NCBI GenBank assembly: GCA_027482245.1
Contig: JAIXWG010000062.1
Span: 1-64,000, forward strand
Direction: 5' to 3'
Source of the DNA: Acetobacteraceae bacterium
GTDB lineage: Bacteria; Pseudomonadota; Alphaproteobacteria; Acetobacterales; Acetobacteraceae
DNA: 64,000 bases
The stretch's first letter is position 1; the number at the start of each line of letters is the position of its first letter. A program made the translations under genes and the position numbers. This document shows positions 13,336-22,386 of the stretch, piece by piece. The notes beneath the pieces are model-generated. The model was not told where the DNA came from. It did not search any database and worked only from the letters and a program-made list of their open reading frames with translations.

Positions 13336-15935
13336 CAATCGGTCTCCTTCGGCAGGGTCTGGGTGGTGGTGGCGAAGTCGTCCCAGGGGTCGTGCTTCCG
13401 CCGCGCCAGGCGCTGCGGGATGGTGGCGATGGTGAAGGCGGCGGGGTCCAGCTTCGCCGTCACCTCCTTCCAGGCGAGCGGCGTGGCGACGGTGGCGCCG
13501 GGACGGGCGCGCGGCGAATAGGAACAGATGGCGGTGGCGCCCGGGCCGTTGCGCAGCCAGTCCACCAGGATGCGGCCGCGCCGCTTCGCCTTGGACACGG
13601 TGGCGATGAAGCGGTCCGGCTCCTCCCGCTCCATCGCCTGCGCCAGGCGATGCGCGAAGTCCCGCACGCGGGGCCAATCGGCATCCGGCTTGAGCGGCAC
13701 CACGACATGCAGCCCCTTGCCGCCGGAGGTACGGCAGAAGCTCTCCAGCCCCATCCCCTTCAGCCGCTCCCGCAGGTCGATCGCGGCCTGCACCACGGTG
13801 GGGAAACCGACGCCCTCCCCCGGGTCCAGGTCCAGCACGATCCGGTCGGGGTGCGCGGTGTCGGCCAGGGTGGCGCCCCAGCCATGCAGTTCGATGGCGG
13901 AGACCTGCGCGCAGGCCAGCAGCCCAGCCTCGTCCTTCAGGGCCAGGTAGGGCTGGTCCTCCGCGCTGCCTTCGGTGATGGGGGCTGGCACGCCGCGGTT
14001 GCCGTGCTTCTGGAAGAAGGTCTGCCCGCCGATGCCATCGGGGCAGCGCAGCAGCGCCAGCGGCCGGCCCGCGATGTCCGGCAGCGCCACCTTGGCGACC
14101 TTCGTCCAGTATTCCGCCAGGTCCTGCTTGGTGATGCCGGGCCAGAGTTCGCGGTCCGCATGGGTGATGGAGGCCTCGCCCACGCGCTGCGCGCCGCGCA
14201 CCGGCTTCGGCGCATGGACGATGCGGCCCTCGGCCGGCGCCTTGGGCTGGAAGGGTGTCCGCGGGACCTCGGGATGGGGAACGTCCCGCACCACCTCCTC
14301 CGGCCCCTTGTCCTGGCGCAGGCCGAGCCAGGTGGCGTGGCGCAGGCGGCCGAAGCCGGTCCAGCCGATATACTGCACCTCCCCCACCAGTTCAGGCCGC
14401 ACCCAGTTGATGAGGGGGTCCGGCGGGTCGCCGGCCAGCAGCAGCCCGTCCGGCGGCGTCGTCGCCAGGCGACCGAGGCGGCGGCGGAGGTCCGCCAGCT
14501 CCTTCTCCGTGAAGCCGGTGCCGACGCCGCCGATGTAGTGCAGCCGCCCGCCATCGTCGTGGAAGCCAAGATGGAGGGAGCCCAGCCCCTGGCGGCTACC
14601 GGCGGGCGGCGTCCAGCCCAGGATGACGAATTCGTCCCGGCCCTGGCACTTCACCTTCACCCAGTCCCGCGTGCGCGCGCCGCGATAGGGGGCGTCGGTG
14701 CGCTTGCAGATGATGCCCTCCAGCCCCAGCGCGCAGGCCTGGCGGCGGATGCGCGGCGTCTCGCCTTCCAGGTGGTCGCTGAAGCGCAGCGCGCCGCGCC
14801 AGGCATCCAGCGGCTTCAGCGCCGCCTTGCGGTCGGAGAGCGCGCAGGGGCGGAGGTCCCAGCCATCGAGGTGCAGCAGGTCGAAGAGGTAGAGGAACAG
14901 GCCCTTCCGCGCCTCCCCGCCCTTGCTGGCCAGTGCCGCCTGGAGGTTGGCGAAGGAGGAGAGCCCATCCTCCCGCAGTGCCACCAACTCGCCATCCAGC
15001 AGCAGGCTGTCCGGCTTCAGCCGCGCGACCGCGCGCACCACCTCCGGCAACTTGGCGGACCAGTCGAGGCCGTTGCGGGTGATGAGGCGGACGTCACGGC
15101 CATGCTTGCGGACCAGCAGGCGGTAGCCGTCGAACTTCACCTCGCTGAGCCATTCGCTTCCCTCCGGCGGTTCCTCCACCAGCGTCGCGAGTTCGGGTTT
15201 CTGGGAGTCCGGCAGCGGACCCTGCACCGCCCCTGGGGCCGGGGCGGCGCCGGGCTTGCGGCGGGGGGCGGGCTCGGGCTTCGGCGCGACGATCGTGCCG
15301 GGGCGGGCCACCGGCGCCGCCGCCGTTTCCGCGCGCAGCACGGCATCGGGCTTGGCCTTGCGGGGCACGCGCTTCGGCGCCGGGGGCGGCGTGGCTTCCA
15401 GCGCATCGGCATCCATGCCCTCGCGCACCGCCTCGTCATGTTCCTTGATGAGCAGCCAGTTCTCCGCCCGCTCCCGCCCGCGGGGCTTCATGCGGACCAG
15501 CACGAAGCCGCCGGCCAGGCGCGTCCCGTCCAGGCGGAACTTCAGCTCCCCGGCATCGAGCCCGGCCTGCGTGTCGCCCAGCGGCGACCAGGTGCCGCTG
15601 TCCCAGATCTCGACGCTGCCGGCGCCGTAATGGCCTTCGGGGATGGTGCCGTGGAAATCGGCGTAGTCGATCGGGTGGTCCTCCACCCGCACCGCCAGGC
15701 GCTTGTCGGCGGGGTCGAGGGAGGGGCCCTTGGGCACGGCCCAGGAGAGCAGCACGCCCCCGTGCTCCAGCCGGAAATCCCAGTGCAGGCGGCGCGCATC
15801 GTGCTTCTGGACGACGAAGCGGGGGGCGCGCTTCGCCCGGCCCTTCGGCGCGGCGGGCGCGGGTTCCGGCGTGGCGGCGAAGTCGCGCCGCGCACGGTAG
15901 GTGGCGATGGTGGTGTCGCGAGACCTGGGCGCCAT
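13335..15935 (-). CDS. ligD: DNA ligase D (phosphoesterase-ligase-polymerase)
   Basis: 866 aa with the three-domain order also found in Pseudomonas LigD. The 3'-phosphoesterase domain spans about residues 40-165 (FVVQKHDARRLHWDFRLEHG). The ATP-dependent ligase spans about 245-560 with adenylation Lys267 in EVKFDGYR. The primase-like polymerase lies at about 590-850 with metal-binding DLDPG (Asp702, Asp704) and a third acidic residue in ILVDWLRN. A Pro/Ala-rich linker of about 70 residues joins the first two domains. It repairs double-strand breaks together with Ku, whose start overlaps this stop. No damage-inducible box is visible upstream. Confidence 0.96.
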   Translation of the reverse strand: MAPRSRDTTIATYRARRDFAATPEPAPAAPKGRAKRAPRFVVQKHDARRLHWDFRLEHGGVLLSWAVPKGPSLDPADKRLAVRVEDHPIDYADFHGTIPEGHYGAGSVEIWDSGTWSPLGDTQAGLDAGELKFRLDGTRLAGGFVLVRMKPRGRERAENWLLIKEHDEAVREGMDADALEATPPPAPKRVPRKAKPDAVLRAETAAAPVARPGTIVAPKPEPAPRRKPGAAPAPGAVQGPLPDSQKPELATLVEEPPEGSEWLSEVKFDGYRLLVRKHGRDVRLITRNGLDWSAKLPEVVRAVARLKPDSLLLDGELVALREDGLSSFANLQAALASKGGEARKGLFLYLFDLLHLDGWDLRPCALSDRKAALKPLDAWRGALRFSDHLEGETPRIRRQACALGLEGIICKRTDAPYRGARTRDWVKVKCQGRDEFVILGWTPPAGSRQGLGSLHLGFHDDGGRLHYIGGVGTGFTEKELADLRRRLGRLATTPPDGLLLAGDPPDPLINWVRPELVGEVQYIGWTGFGRLRHATWLGLRQDKGPEEVVRDVPHPEVPRTPFQPKAPAEGRIVHAPKPVRGAQRVGEASITHADRELWPGITKQDLAEYWTKVAKVALPDIAGRPLALLRCPDGIGGQTFFQKHGNRGVPAPITEGSAEDQPYLALKDEAGLLACAQVSAIELHGWGATLADTAHPDRIVLDLDPGEGVGFPTVVQAAIDLRERLKGMGLESFCRTSGGKGLHVVVPLKPDADWPRVRDFAHRLAQAMEREEPDRFIATVSKAKRRGRILVDWLRNGPGATAICSYSPRARPGATVATPLAWKEVTAKLDPAAFTIATIPQRLARRKHDPWDDFATTTQTLPKETD

Positions 15936-16004
15936 GCCGGCAGGAACATGGCCGGGGCGGAAGGGTTCCGGCGGGACGGGCGAGATGCCCGTCCCCGTCG
16001 CAGG

Positions 16005-17408
16005 CTAGAAGGCGGGGGGCGGTTCCTCGCCCATGTCGGGGGGCGGGACGTCGATGGTGACGGTGCTGGGATCGACGCCCGTGCCCTTGTCCAGCCAGTA
16101 GGTCACGCTTTCCGGCCAAAGAATCACGACGCCGACCAGCAGCACCTGCAGCAGCAGCCAGGGCACCGCGCCCCAGTAGATGTCCTTCGACAGCACCTCC
16201 TTCGGCGCGATGCCGCGGAGGTAGAACAGCGCGAAGCCGAAGGGCGGGTGCATGAAGCTGGTCTGCAGGTTGATGCAGAGCAGTACGCCGAACCAGACCA
16301 GGTTGATGTCCATCTTCGCCGCCACCGGCGCCAGCAGCGGCACGATGATGAAGGCGATCTCGAAGAAGTCGAGGAAGAAGGCCAGGAAGAAGACGAAGAT
16401 GTTGACGAAGAGGAGGAAGCCCGTCTGCCCGCCCGGCAGCTTCGCCAGCAGGTGTTCCAGCCAGAGCCCGCCATCGACGCCCTGGAACACGAGCGAGAAG
16501 ACGGTGGCGCCGATCAGGATGAAGATCACCATGGCGGTGATGCGCATGGTGTTGGACATCGCCTCCCGCAGCAGCGGCCAGGTGAAGCGGCCGTTCAGCG
16601 CGGCCAGCCCCACCGCGCCGACTGCGCCCATGGCGCCGGCTTCCGTCGGTGTCGCGAGGCCCATGAAGATGGTGCCGAGCACGAGGAAGATGAGGACGAT
16701 GGAAGGCACCATGCCCTTCGCCACGCGCCAGTAGAGGGCGGGGCCGCGCTGGGTCAGTGCCTCATCCGGCAAAGGCGGCATCTTGTGGGGGGCGAAGATG
16801 GCGACGCCCGCGATGAAGCCCAGGAACAGCAGCACCTGCAGGATCGAGGGCCCGATGGCGCCCGCATACATGTCGCCGACCGACTTGCCGAGCTGGTCGC
16901 CCAGCACGATCAGCACCAGCGACGGCGGGATGAGCTGCGTGATGGTGCCGGAGGCGGCGATCACGCCCGTCGCAATCCGCATGTCGTAGCCGTAGCGCAT
17001 CATGATGGGCAGGCTGATCATGCCCATGGCGATGACGGACGCCGCGACGGTGCCCGTGATGGCGCCGAGCACCGCGCCCACCAGGATGACCGCGAAGGCG
17101 AGCCCGCCCGGCACCTTGCCGAACAACTGCCCGGTGCCCTCCAGCAGGTCCTCCGCCAGCCCGCAGCGTTCCAGGATGGCGCCCATCAGGGTGAAGAAGG
17201 GGATGGAGAGCAGCAGGTCGTTGGCGATGATGCCGAAGATGCGGAGCGGCAGGTTGAACAGGTAGGCGGTGGTGAAGTAGCCGAGCTCGATCGAGATGAA
17301 GCCGAAGAACAGCCCGACGGCCGCGAGGGAGAAGGCGACCGGGAAGCCGATCACCAGGAAGAGGATCATGCCGCCGAACATCAGCGGCGGCATCAGCTCG
17401 ATGTTCAT
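16005..17408 (-). CDS. dctM: TRAP transporter large permease (DctM)
   Basis: 467 aa, about 12 hydrophobic segments across the length. This is the ion-coupled translocation subunit of a tripartite ATP-independent periplasmic transporter. Family motifs include PFFTLMGAILERCGLAEDLLE and ITGTVAASVIAMGMISLP early on, and the C-terminal FMHPPFGFALFYLRG. It has a longer Pro/Asp-rich C-terminal tail than the usual ~425 aa DctM. The gene lies 21 bases after dctQ in a leftward operon with the receptor. The substrate is set by the receptor and is unknown. Confidence 0.93.
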   Translation of the reverse strand: MNIELMPPLMFGGMILFLVIGFPVAFSLAAVGLFFGFISIELGYFTTAYLFNLPLRIFGIIANDLLLSIPFFTLMGAILERCGLAEDLLEGTGQLFGKVPGGLAFAVILVGAVLGAITGTVAASVIAMGMISLPIMMRYGYDMRIATGVIAASGTITQLIPPSLVLIVLGDQLGKSVGDMYAGAIGPSILQVLLFLGFIAGVAIFAPHKMPPLPDEALTQRGPALYWRVAKGMVPSIVLIFLVLGTIFMGLATPTEAGAMGAVGAVGLAALNGRFTWPLLREAMSNTMRITAMVIFILIGATVFSLVFQGVDGGLWLEHLLAKLPGGQTGFLLFVNIFVFFLAFFLDFFEIAFIIVPLLAPVAAKMDINLVWFGVLLCINLQTSFMHPPFGFALFYLRGIAPKEVLSKDIYWGAVPWLLLQVLLVGVVILWPESVTYWLDKGTGVDPSTVTIDVPPPDMGEEPPPAF

Positions 17409-17429
17409 CGTGGGGTTGTCCGCGGCCGG

Positions 17430-17978
17430 TTACTGGAGGGGGCGTTCATAGGTGAGGACCGCCTCGCTCGGCGGCTTCTCCCCCACCAGCAGGGCGACGC
17501 GCTTGATCAGCTCCGACAGCCCCTGCAGGACCAGCAGGCCGAAGCCGATGGGCAGCAGCAGCTTGACGGGCCAGCGGATCAACCCGCCGGCGTTCTGCGA
17601 CGTCTCCGCCCGCACCCAGCTGTCGAGGAAGAAGGGCCAGGTCATCCAGGCCAGCAGCGCCATGGCGGGCAGCAGGAAGACCGCGATGCCGATGATGTCG
17701 ACCCAGAGCCGGTAGCGGTCCGACAGCGTGCCGAACAGGATGTCGACGCGCACATGCTCGTTCCGGTTCAGCGTGTAGCTGGCGCCCAGCAGCACGATGG
17801 CGCCGAACAGGTACCACTGCACCTCCAGCCAGGCGTTGGAGGAGTAGGAGACGCCGTAGCGCACGAAGGCATTGCCCGCGCTGATCACGCAGGCCAGCAA
17901 GGTCGCCCAGTCCGCGATCCGGCCGACACCGGCATTGAGCGCATCGACGGCGCGCGAGAAGGCAAGAAGCGGCTTCAT
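17430..17978 (-). CDS. dctQ: TRAP transporter small permease (DctQ)
   Basis: 182 aa with four transmembrane segments (about residues 15-35, 48-68, 93-113, 136-156), the DctQ pattern. WLEVQWYLFGAIVLLGASYTLNRNEHVRVDI is the recognisable family core (shown here in part by residues 56-86). ATG at 17978 was taken because the open frame further upstream is non-family sequence beginning at a TTG; no good ribosome site is visible. It lies between the receptor and DctM genes. Confidence 0.88.
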   Translation of the reverse strand: MKPLLAFSRAVDALNAGVGRIADWATLLACVISAGNAFVRYGVSYSSNAWLEVQWYLFGAIVLLGASYTLNRNEHVRVDILFGTLSDRYRLWVDIIGIAVFLLPAMALLAWMTWPFFLDSWVRAETSQNAGGLIRWPVKLLLPIGFGLLVLQGLSELIKRVALLVGEKPPSEAVLTYERPLQ

Positions 17979-18037
17979 GCGGGGGAGGTCCGGGCCAGGG
18001 TCGGGGTGCGGGCCGGCGGGTGCCGGCCCGCGGGGAC

Positions 18038-19153
18038 TCAACGGCGCTGCTGCGCGGCCGCCTGCTGTTCCGTCGCCTGCATCAGGTAGACGAAGCTGTC
18101 ATAGGAATTCTCCGCCACGCGGAACCACTGCAGCTGCGTCTCCCGATAGGCCTTGAAGTGGTCCCAGACCTTCTTGAAGCGCGGGTTGGTGGCCGACGTC
18201 TCCTCATAGAGGTCCATCGCCGCGCGGTAGCAGGCCTGCATCACCTCCCGCGGGAAGGCGCGCAGCTGGGCGCCGCCCGCGACCAGGCGGCGCAGCGCCG
18301 GCGGGTTCTGCGCGTCGTACTTGGCCATCGTCTCGATCGTCGCGTCGCGGCAGGCGCTTTCCAGCACTTCCTTGTAGAGCGTCGGCAGTTCCGCATACTT
18401 CGCGCGGTTGACGTGCATGGCGAGGTTGAGGCCGCCTTCCCACCAGCCGGGGTAGTAGTAGTAGGGCGCGACGCGGTTGAAGCCGAGCTTCTCGTCGTCA
18501 TAGGGGCCGACCCATTCGGCGGCGTCGATCGTGCCGCGTTCCAGCGCGGGGTAGATGTCGCCGCCCGCGATCTGCTGCGGTACGGCGCCGAGCTTCTGGA
18601 TGACGTTGCCCGCGAAGCCGCCGATGCGGAACTTCAGGCCCTGCAGGTCGGCGACGGTGCGGATCTCCTTCCGGAACCAGCCGCCCATCTGCGCGCCGGT
18701 GTTGCCGGCCTGGATGGAGACGATGTTGTAGCTCTCGAAGAACTCGCGCATCACCTCCCGCCCGCCGCCGGCGTTCAGCCAGGAATTGAGCTGCCGGAAG
18801 TTCATGCCGAAGGGGATGGTGCCGTCGAAAGCGAAGGTCGGGTCCTTGCCGACGAAGTAGTAGGACGCGGTGTGGGAGCATTCGATCGTGCCCTGCTGCA
18901 CGGCATCCACCGTGCCGAAGGCGGGCACGATCTCACCGGCCGCGAACATGCGGATCTGGAACTTGTTGTCGGTCAGCGCGGCGACGCGCTTCGCGACGTG
19001 CTCGCCCGCCCCGTAGATGGTGTCGAGGCTCTTGGGGAAGGAGGAGGCGCAGCGCCAGCGCAGCTCCGGCATGGTCTGCGCGATGGCGGGCGTCGCCAGC
19101 GCGACGACGGGCGCGCCCGCGAGGCCGCGGGCGATCAGGCTTCGACGGTCCAT
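18038..19153 (-). CDS. dctP: TRAP transporter substrate-binding protein (DctP)
   Basis: 371 aa periplasmic receptor. The N-terminus MDRRSLIARGLAGAPVVALA looks like a Tat-type signal (twin Arg, cleavage after AIAQ). The mature part has the TRAP receptor landmarks: WRCASSFPKSLDTIY, the conserved LKFRIGGFAGNVIQKLGAVPQQIAGGDIY region with its substrate-binding Arg, and IDAAEWVGPYDD. ATG at 19153 is preceded by GGGAGGT. The sequence resembles the subgroup often linked to mannitol, chloroaromatic or 2-oxo acid uptake; the ligand is unproven. First gene of the dctPQM operon. Confidence 0.92.
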   Translation of the reverse strand: MDRRSLIARGLAGAPVVALATPAIAQTMPELRWRCASSFPKSLDTIYGAGEHVAKRVAALTDNKFQIRMFAAGEIVPAFGTVDAVQQGTIECSHTASYYFVGKDPTFAFDGTIPFGMNFRQLNSWLNAGGGREVMREFFESYNIVSIQAGNTGAQMGGWFRKEIRTVADLQGLKFRIGGFAGNVIQKLGAVPQQIAGGDIYPALERGTIDAAEWVGPYDDEKLGFNRVAPYYYYPGWWEGGLNLAMHVNRAKYAELPTLYKEVLESACRDATIETMAKYDAQNPPALRRLVAGGAQLRAFPREVMQACYRAAMDLYEETSATNPRFKKVWDHFKAYRETQLQWFRVAENSYDSFVYLMQATEQQAAAQQRR

Positions 19154-19526
19154 TCGATGATACCTCCCAGGACGGCCGCTTTGTGCGGCGAAGACGAGGA
19201 CCGCGCATGCGGCGACGGGGAGGAAGGCATCCCGGCCGCGCGGACCGCCCGCTCCCCATGCCGCGACGCTGCCGAGGCCCGGGGCATCTGTCAATATTAA
19301 CGCAAATCTATACTCTGAATTACGTAAATTCCATCAAAACAGCACTCAAATTCATCATCAATCGCCAGAAATGCGGGCACGAATACTTGGTCATCCTGGG
19401 ATACAACTGCGACACCACCGGTTTGTTGTCCCTGTCAACGATCGGCGATAGCCTTCCCCCAACGCCGCGACGGACGGCGCCGCCCAAGGGGCGGGTCCGG
19501 CGGCGATTCTGGGAAGGAACGGGTCC
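19154..19526. promoter_or_regulatory. Divergent regulatory gap with an AT-rich patch
   Basis: 373 bases separate the dctP and GMC oxidoreductase starts. Positions about 19288-19420 are strikingly AT-rich for this genome. They include the dyad GAATT-ACGTA-AATTC at 19317-19331, built around TTACGTAA. No gene is visible. Promoters for both directions and an operator are likely here, though no regulator gene is adjacent. Confidence 0.5.
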
Positions 19527-21116
19527 GTGCAGGGCTACGACTACATCGTCATCGGCGGGGGCTCCGCCGGCTGCGTCATCACCCAGCGCCTGGTCGCCGC
19601 CGGCAAGGGCGTGCTGCTGCTGGAAGCGGGCAAGCCGGACAACCATCCCTTCGTCCACATCCCCGGCACTTTCGTCCGCGTCATCGGATCCCACCGCACC
19701 TGGATGTACCGGTCGGAGGATGAGCCCGGCCTGAAAGGCCGGCCGATGCATGTGCCGCAGGGCCGCACGCTGGGCGGGGGCTCCTCGGTGAACGCCATGA
19801 TCTACATCCGCGGCCAGCACGAGGATTACGACCACTGGGCCGCGCTGGGGGCGGAGGGATGGGGGTGGGAAGATGTGCTGCCCGTCTTCCGCCGGGCCGA
19901 GGCCAACCAGCGCCTGGCCGGCCCCTGGCACGGGACGGAGGGGATGCTGCGCGTGTCCGACAACCGGCACCGCCATCCCCTCAGCTACGCCTTCGTGCGC
20001 GCGGCGCAGGAAGCGGGCGTGCCCTACACTGACGACTTCAACGGCGCGCGGCAGGACGGCGCCGGCTTCTTCCAGACGACGACGTTGGAGGGACGGCGCG
20101 GCAGTACGGCGGCCACCTACCTCGCCAGCGTGCGCGGCCGGCCGAACCTGACCATCCGCACGGAAGCCATGATCGAGGCCATCCTGGTGGAGAACGGCGC
20201 CGCGACGGGCGTGCGCTTCCGCAGCCCCGATGGCGGCACGCACCAGGCCGCGGCGCGGGAGGAGGTGATCCTCTGTGCTGGCGGCATCGGCTCGCCCAAG
20301 GTGCTGCAACTCTCGGGGATCGGGCCGGCCGGGCATCTCGCGGAGCACGGCATCGCGCTGCGGCGGGACCTGCCCGGCGTCGGCGAGAACTACCAGGACC
20401 ACATCTCCGCCGCGGTCTATGGGCAGACGCGGGAGGCCGTCAGCCTGCTGGGGCATGACCGCGGGCTGCGGTCGATCCGGCACGGGCTGGAATACGTCCT
20501 GACGCGGTCCGGCCTGCTGGCCTCCAACATCGTGGAGGCCGGGGCCTTCGTCGACACCAGCGATTGCGGGCGGCCCGACGTGCAGATCCACCTGACGCCG
20601 ACGCTCGTCGGGGATGTGCACCGCGCCGCGCCGCCGGGCCACGGCATCACCCTCAACCCCTGCATCCTGCGCCCGACCTCCCGCGGCACGGTGCGTCTGC
20701 GCAGCCACCGCGTGGAGGACCCGGTGGTGCTGCGCGCCAACGCGCTCGGCACGGAGGAGGACATCGCGACGCTGGTGCGCGGCCTAAAGCTGTCGCGGCG
20801 CATCCTGCGCGCGCCCTCGCTCGCGAAGCTCATCGAGCGGGAGATCATGCCCGCCGCCGCGGACGACGTGCCGGACGAGGTGCTGGCCGACCATGCGCGG
20901 ACGGTCGGCAAGACCGTCTTCCACCCCGTCGGCACCTGCCGCATGGGCCGGGACGGCATGGCGGTAGTTGACCCGCAGCTGCGCGTGCATGGCGTGCCGC
21001 GGCTGCGCGTGGCCGATGCCTCCGTCATGCCCACGCTGGTCAGCGGCAACACCAATGCCGCCGCGGTGATGATCGGGGAACGCTGCGCCGATTTCCTGCT
21101 GCGGACCGGCGCGTAG
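19527..21116 (+). CDS. GMC-family FAD oxidoreductase (choline dehydrogenase-like)
   Basis: 529 aa, the usual GMC size. The FAD-binding loop is GGGSAG at residues 10-15, with LLLEAGKPDN closing the ADP fold. HVPQGRTLGGGSSVNAMIYIRG is the GMC signature (residues about 75-96), and the C-terminal FHPVGTCRMG and NTNAAAVMIGE segments carry the active-site His and Asn. GTG at 19527 follows GGAAGGAAC. The family oxidises alcohols, with electrons passed to a quinone or oxygen. It faces a TRAP transporter across the shared promoter gap, so it may act on the imported compound. The substrate is unknown. Confidence 0.9.
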   Translation: MQGYDYIVIGGGSAGCVITQRLVAAGKGVLLLEAGKPDNHPFVHIPGTFVRVIGSHRTWMYRSEDEPGLKGRPMHVPQGRTLGGGSSVNAMIYIRGQHEDYDHWAALGAEGWGWEDVLPVFRRAEANQRLAGPWHGTEGMLRVSDNRHRHPLSYAFVRAAQEAGVPYTDDFNGARQDGAGFFQTTTLEGRRGSTAATYLASVRGRPNLTIRTEAMIEAILVENGAATGVRFRSPDGGTHQAAAREEVILCAGGIGSPKVLQLSGIGPAGHLAEHGIALRRDLPGVGENYQDHISAAVYGQTREAVSLLGHDRGLRSIRHGLEYVLTRSGLLASNIVEAGAFVDTSDCGRPDVQIHLTPTLVGDVHRAAPPGHGITLNPCILRPTSRGTVRLRSHRVEDPVVLRANALGTEEDIATLVRGLKLSRRILRAPSLAKLIEREIMPAAADDVPDEVLADHARTVGKTVFHPVGTCRMGRDGMAVVDPQLRVHGVPRLRVADASVMPTLVSGNTNAAAVMIGERCADFLLRTGA

Positions 21117-21132
21117 CGCTCCCCGTCGGGCG

Positions 21133-22131
21133 CTACTCCGCGATCAGGCCCAGCCGGTTGACCAGTTCCCGCTCGCGCACCGCTTCCTCCCGGATGAAGG
21201 CGGTGTAGTCGGCGGTGTTCATGTAGCTCAGCGGCAGGTCGTAGCGGCGCATCGCCTCCCGATGCTCAGGCGCCATCAGCGCCTTGTGGAAGGCGTCGTG
21301 CAGCACGCGGACGATGCCGGGGTCCATGTTCTTCGGCCCGGAGACGCCGAAGGGCGCGGTGAAGGCCATGTCGATGCCGAGTTCCTTCAGCGTCGGCGCC
21401 TGCGGGAAGCGGGGGCTGCGCTCCTCTGTCCAGACATTCAGCAGGCGGAAATCGCCGGCCTCCACGCCCGGCGCCCAGCCGGAGCCGTCGCCGACGCAAT
21501 CGATCTGCCCGGCATGCAGCGCCAGCAGCGCTTCCGAGATGCCGCGGAAGGGCACGTGCTGCAGCTTGATGCCGGCACGCTCGAACACGACGTGGGAGAC
21601 GACGTGGCCGTCCGAGCCCACGCCGACGCTGCCATGGGTCAGGCGATCGGGGTTGGCGCGGGCATGCGCGACGAAGCTGGCCCAATCCGTCCAGGGGCTG
21701 GTGGACTTCACCACCATGCCGAGCATGTAGCCGGACAGGCGGATGATGTAGGTGATGTCGTTGACCGGGTCGTAGGACAGGCTGCGCCGCATGAAGGGCT
21801 GGCGGATCGTGCCCATGTGGGACTGCGCCACCGTGTAGCCATCCGGCCGCGCCTGGCCGGAGGCGAGGAACTGCGCCGCCAGCACGCCGCCGGCGCCGCT
21901 GCGATTCTCGATCACGACGTTCTGGCCGAGCTCCCGCGTCGCCGCCGTGGCGAGCACGCGGAAGACGACATCGGTCGTGCCGCCCGGCGTCCAGGGGATG
22001 ATCAGGCGGATCGGGCGGTTCGGGAATCCCGACTGCGCGATGGCCGGCGCGGCCAGCAGGGAACCGGCGCCGAGCAGGGCAAGACGGCGCGGGATGGCGC
22101 CGGGGCGGGCGCCATGGGGCGAATGTGTCAT
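21133..22131 (-). CDS. Bug family tripartite tricarboxylate receptor (TctC-like)
   Basis: 332 aa periplasmic binding protein. The signal region (about residues 1-30, PRRLALLGAGSLLAAPAIAQ) is followed by FPNRPIRLIIPWTPGGTTD, the hallmark of Bug receptors, then ENRSGAGG and DGYTVAQSHMG. ATG at 22131 has GGAGGAGA upstream. No TctA or TctB membrane partner lies nearby, which is common for this expanded family. It is divergent from the carbonic anhydrase. The ligand is probably a small carboxylate; which one cannot be told. Confidence 0.92.
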   Translation of the reverse strand: MTHSPHGARPGAIPRRLALLGAGSLLAAPAIAQSGFPNRPIRLIIPWTPGGTTDVVFRVLATAATRELGQNVVIENRSGAGGVLAAQFLASGQARPDGYTVAQSHMGTIRQPFMRRSLSYDPVNDITYIIRLSGYMLGMVVKSTSPWTDWASFVAHARANPDRLTHGSVGVGSDGHVVSHVVFERAGIKLQHVPFRGISEALLALHAGQIDCVGDGSGWAPGVEAGDFRLLNVWTEERSPRFPQAPTLKELGIDMAFTAPFGVSGPKNMDPGIVRVLHDAFHKALMAPEHREAMRRYDLPLSYMNTADYTAFIREEAVRERELVNRLGLIAE

Positions 22132-22156
22132 CCACGTCTCCTCCGGGCTCATTGGC

Positions 22157-22199
22157 CCATTGCCGCAATGGTCGGGGTTCATGGTTGATGGTGTCAACC
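22157..22199. promoter_or_regulatory. Two dyads between the Bug receptor and carbonic anhydrase genes
   Basis: CCATTG-CCG-CAATGG (22157-22171) and GGTTGA-TGGTG-TCAACC (22183-22199) are perfect inverted repeats placed 26 bases or more upstream of the receptor gene, inside a 255-base divergent gap. They are possible operators. No regulator gene is adjacent, so the binding protein is unknown. Confidence 0.4.
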
Positions 22200-22386
22200 G
22201 TTTCCCGAGCGAACACCTGCCGCGGCGATGGCCCGCGGGCCGGGGAAGACGGTTGAAAATATGCTGGATGAACCCTCGCCAATTGCTATCCTGGGTTGTG
22301 TCGCCACCCGCCCTGGTGGTGACTGGCACCGGCCCGCGGCGGGATCGCCCGGCGCCCGGGCCGCAACCCCTTCGGAGCATCCCCCC

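Noticed and set aside
13392..18089. A very long plus-strand open frame of over 1,500 codons opposite ligD and the TRAP genes
   Set aside because: It is antisense to well-supported genes, is rich in His/Arg/Gln/Gly as expected from reverse-strand reading at high GC, and matches no protein family.
22228..22386. N-terminal extension of the carbonic anhydrase from ATG 22228
   Set aside because: It would place 53 unrelated residues before the twin-arginine signal. GTG 22387 with GGAG upstream fits better.
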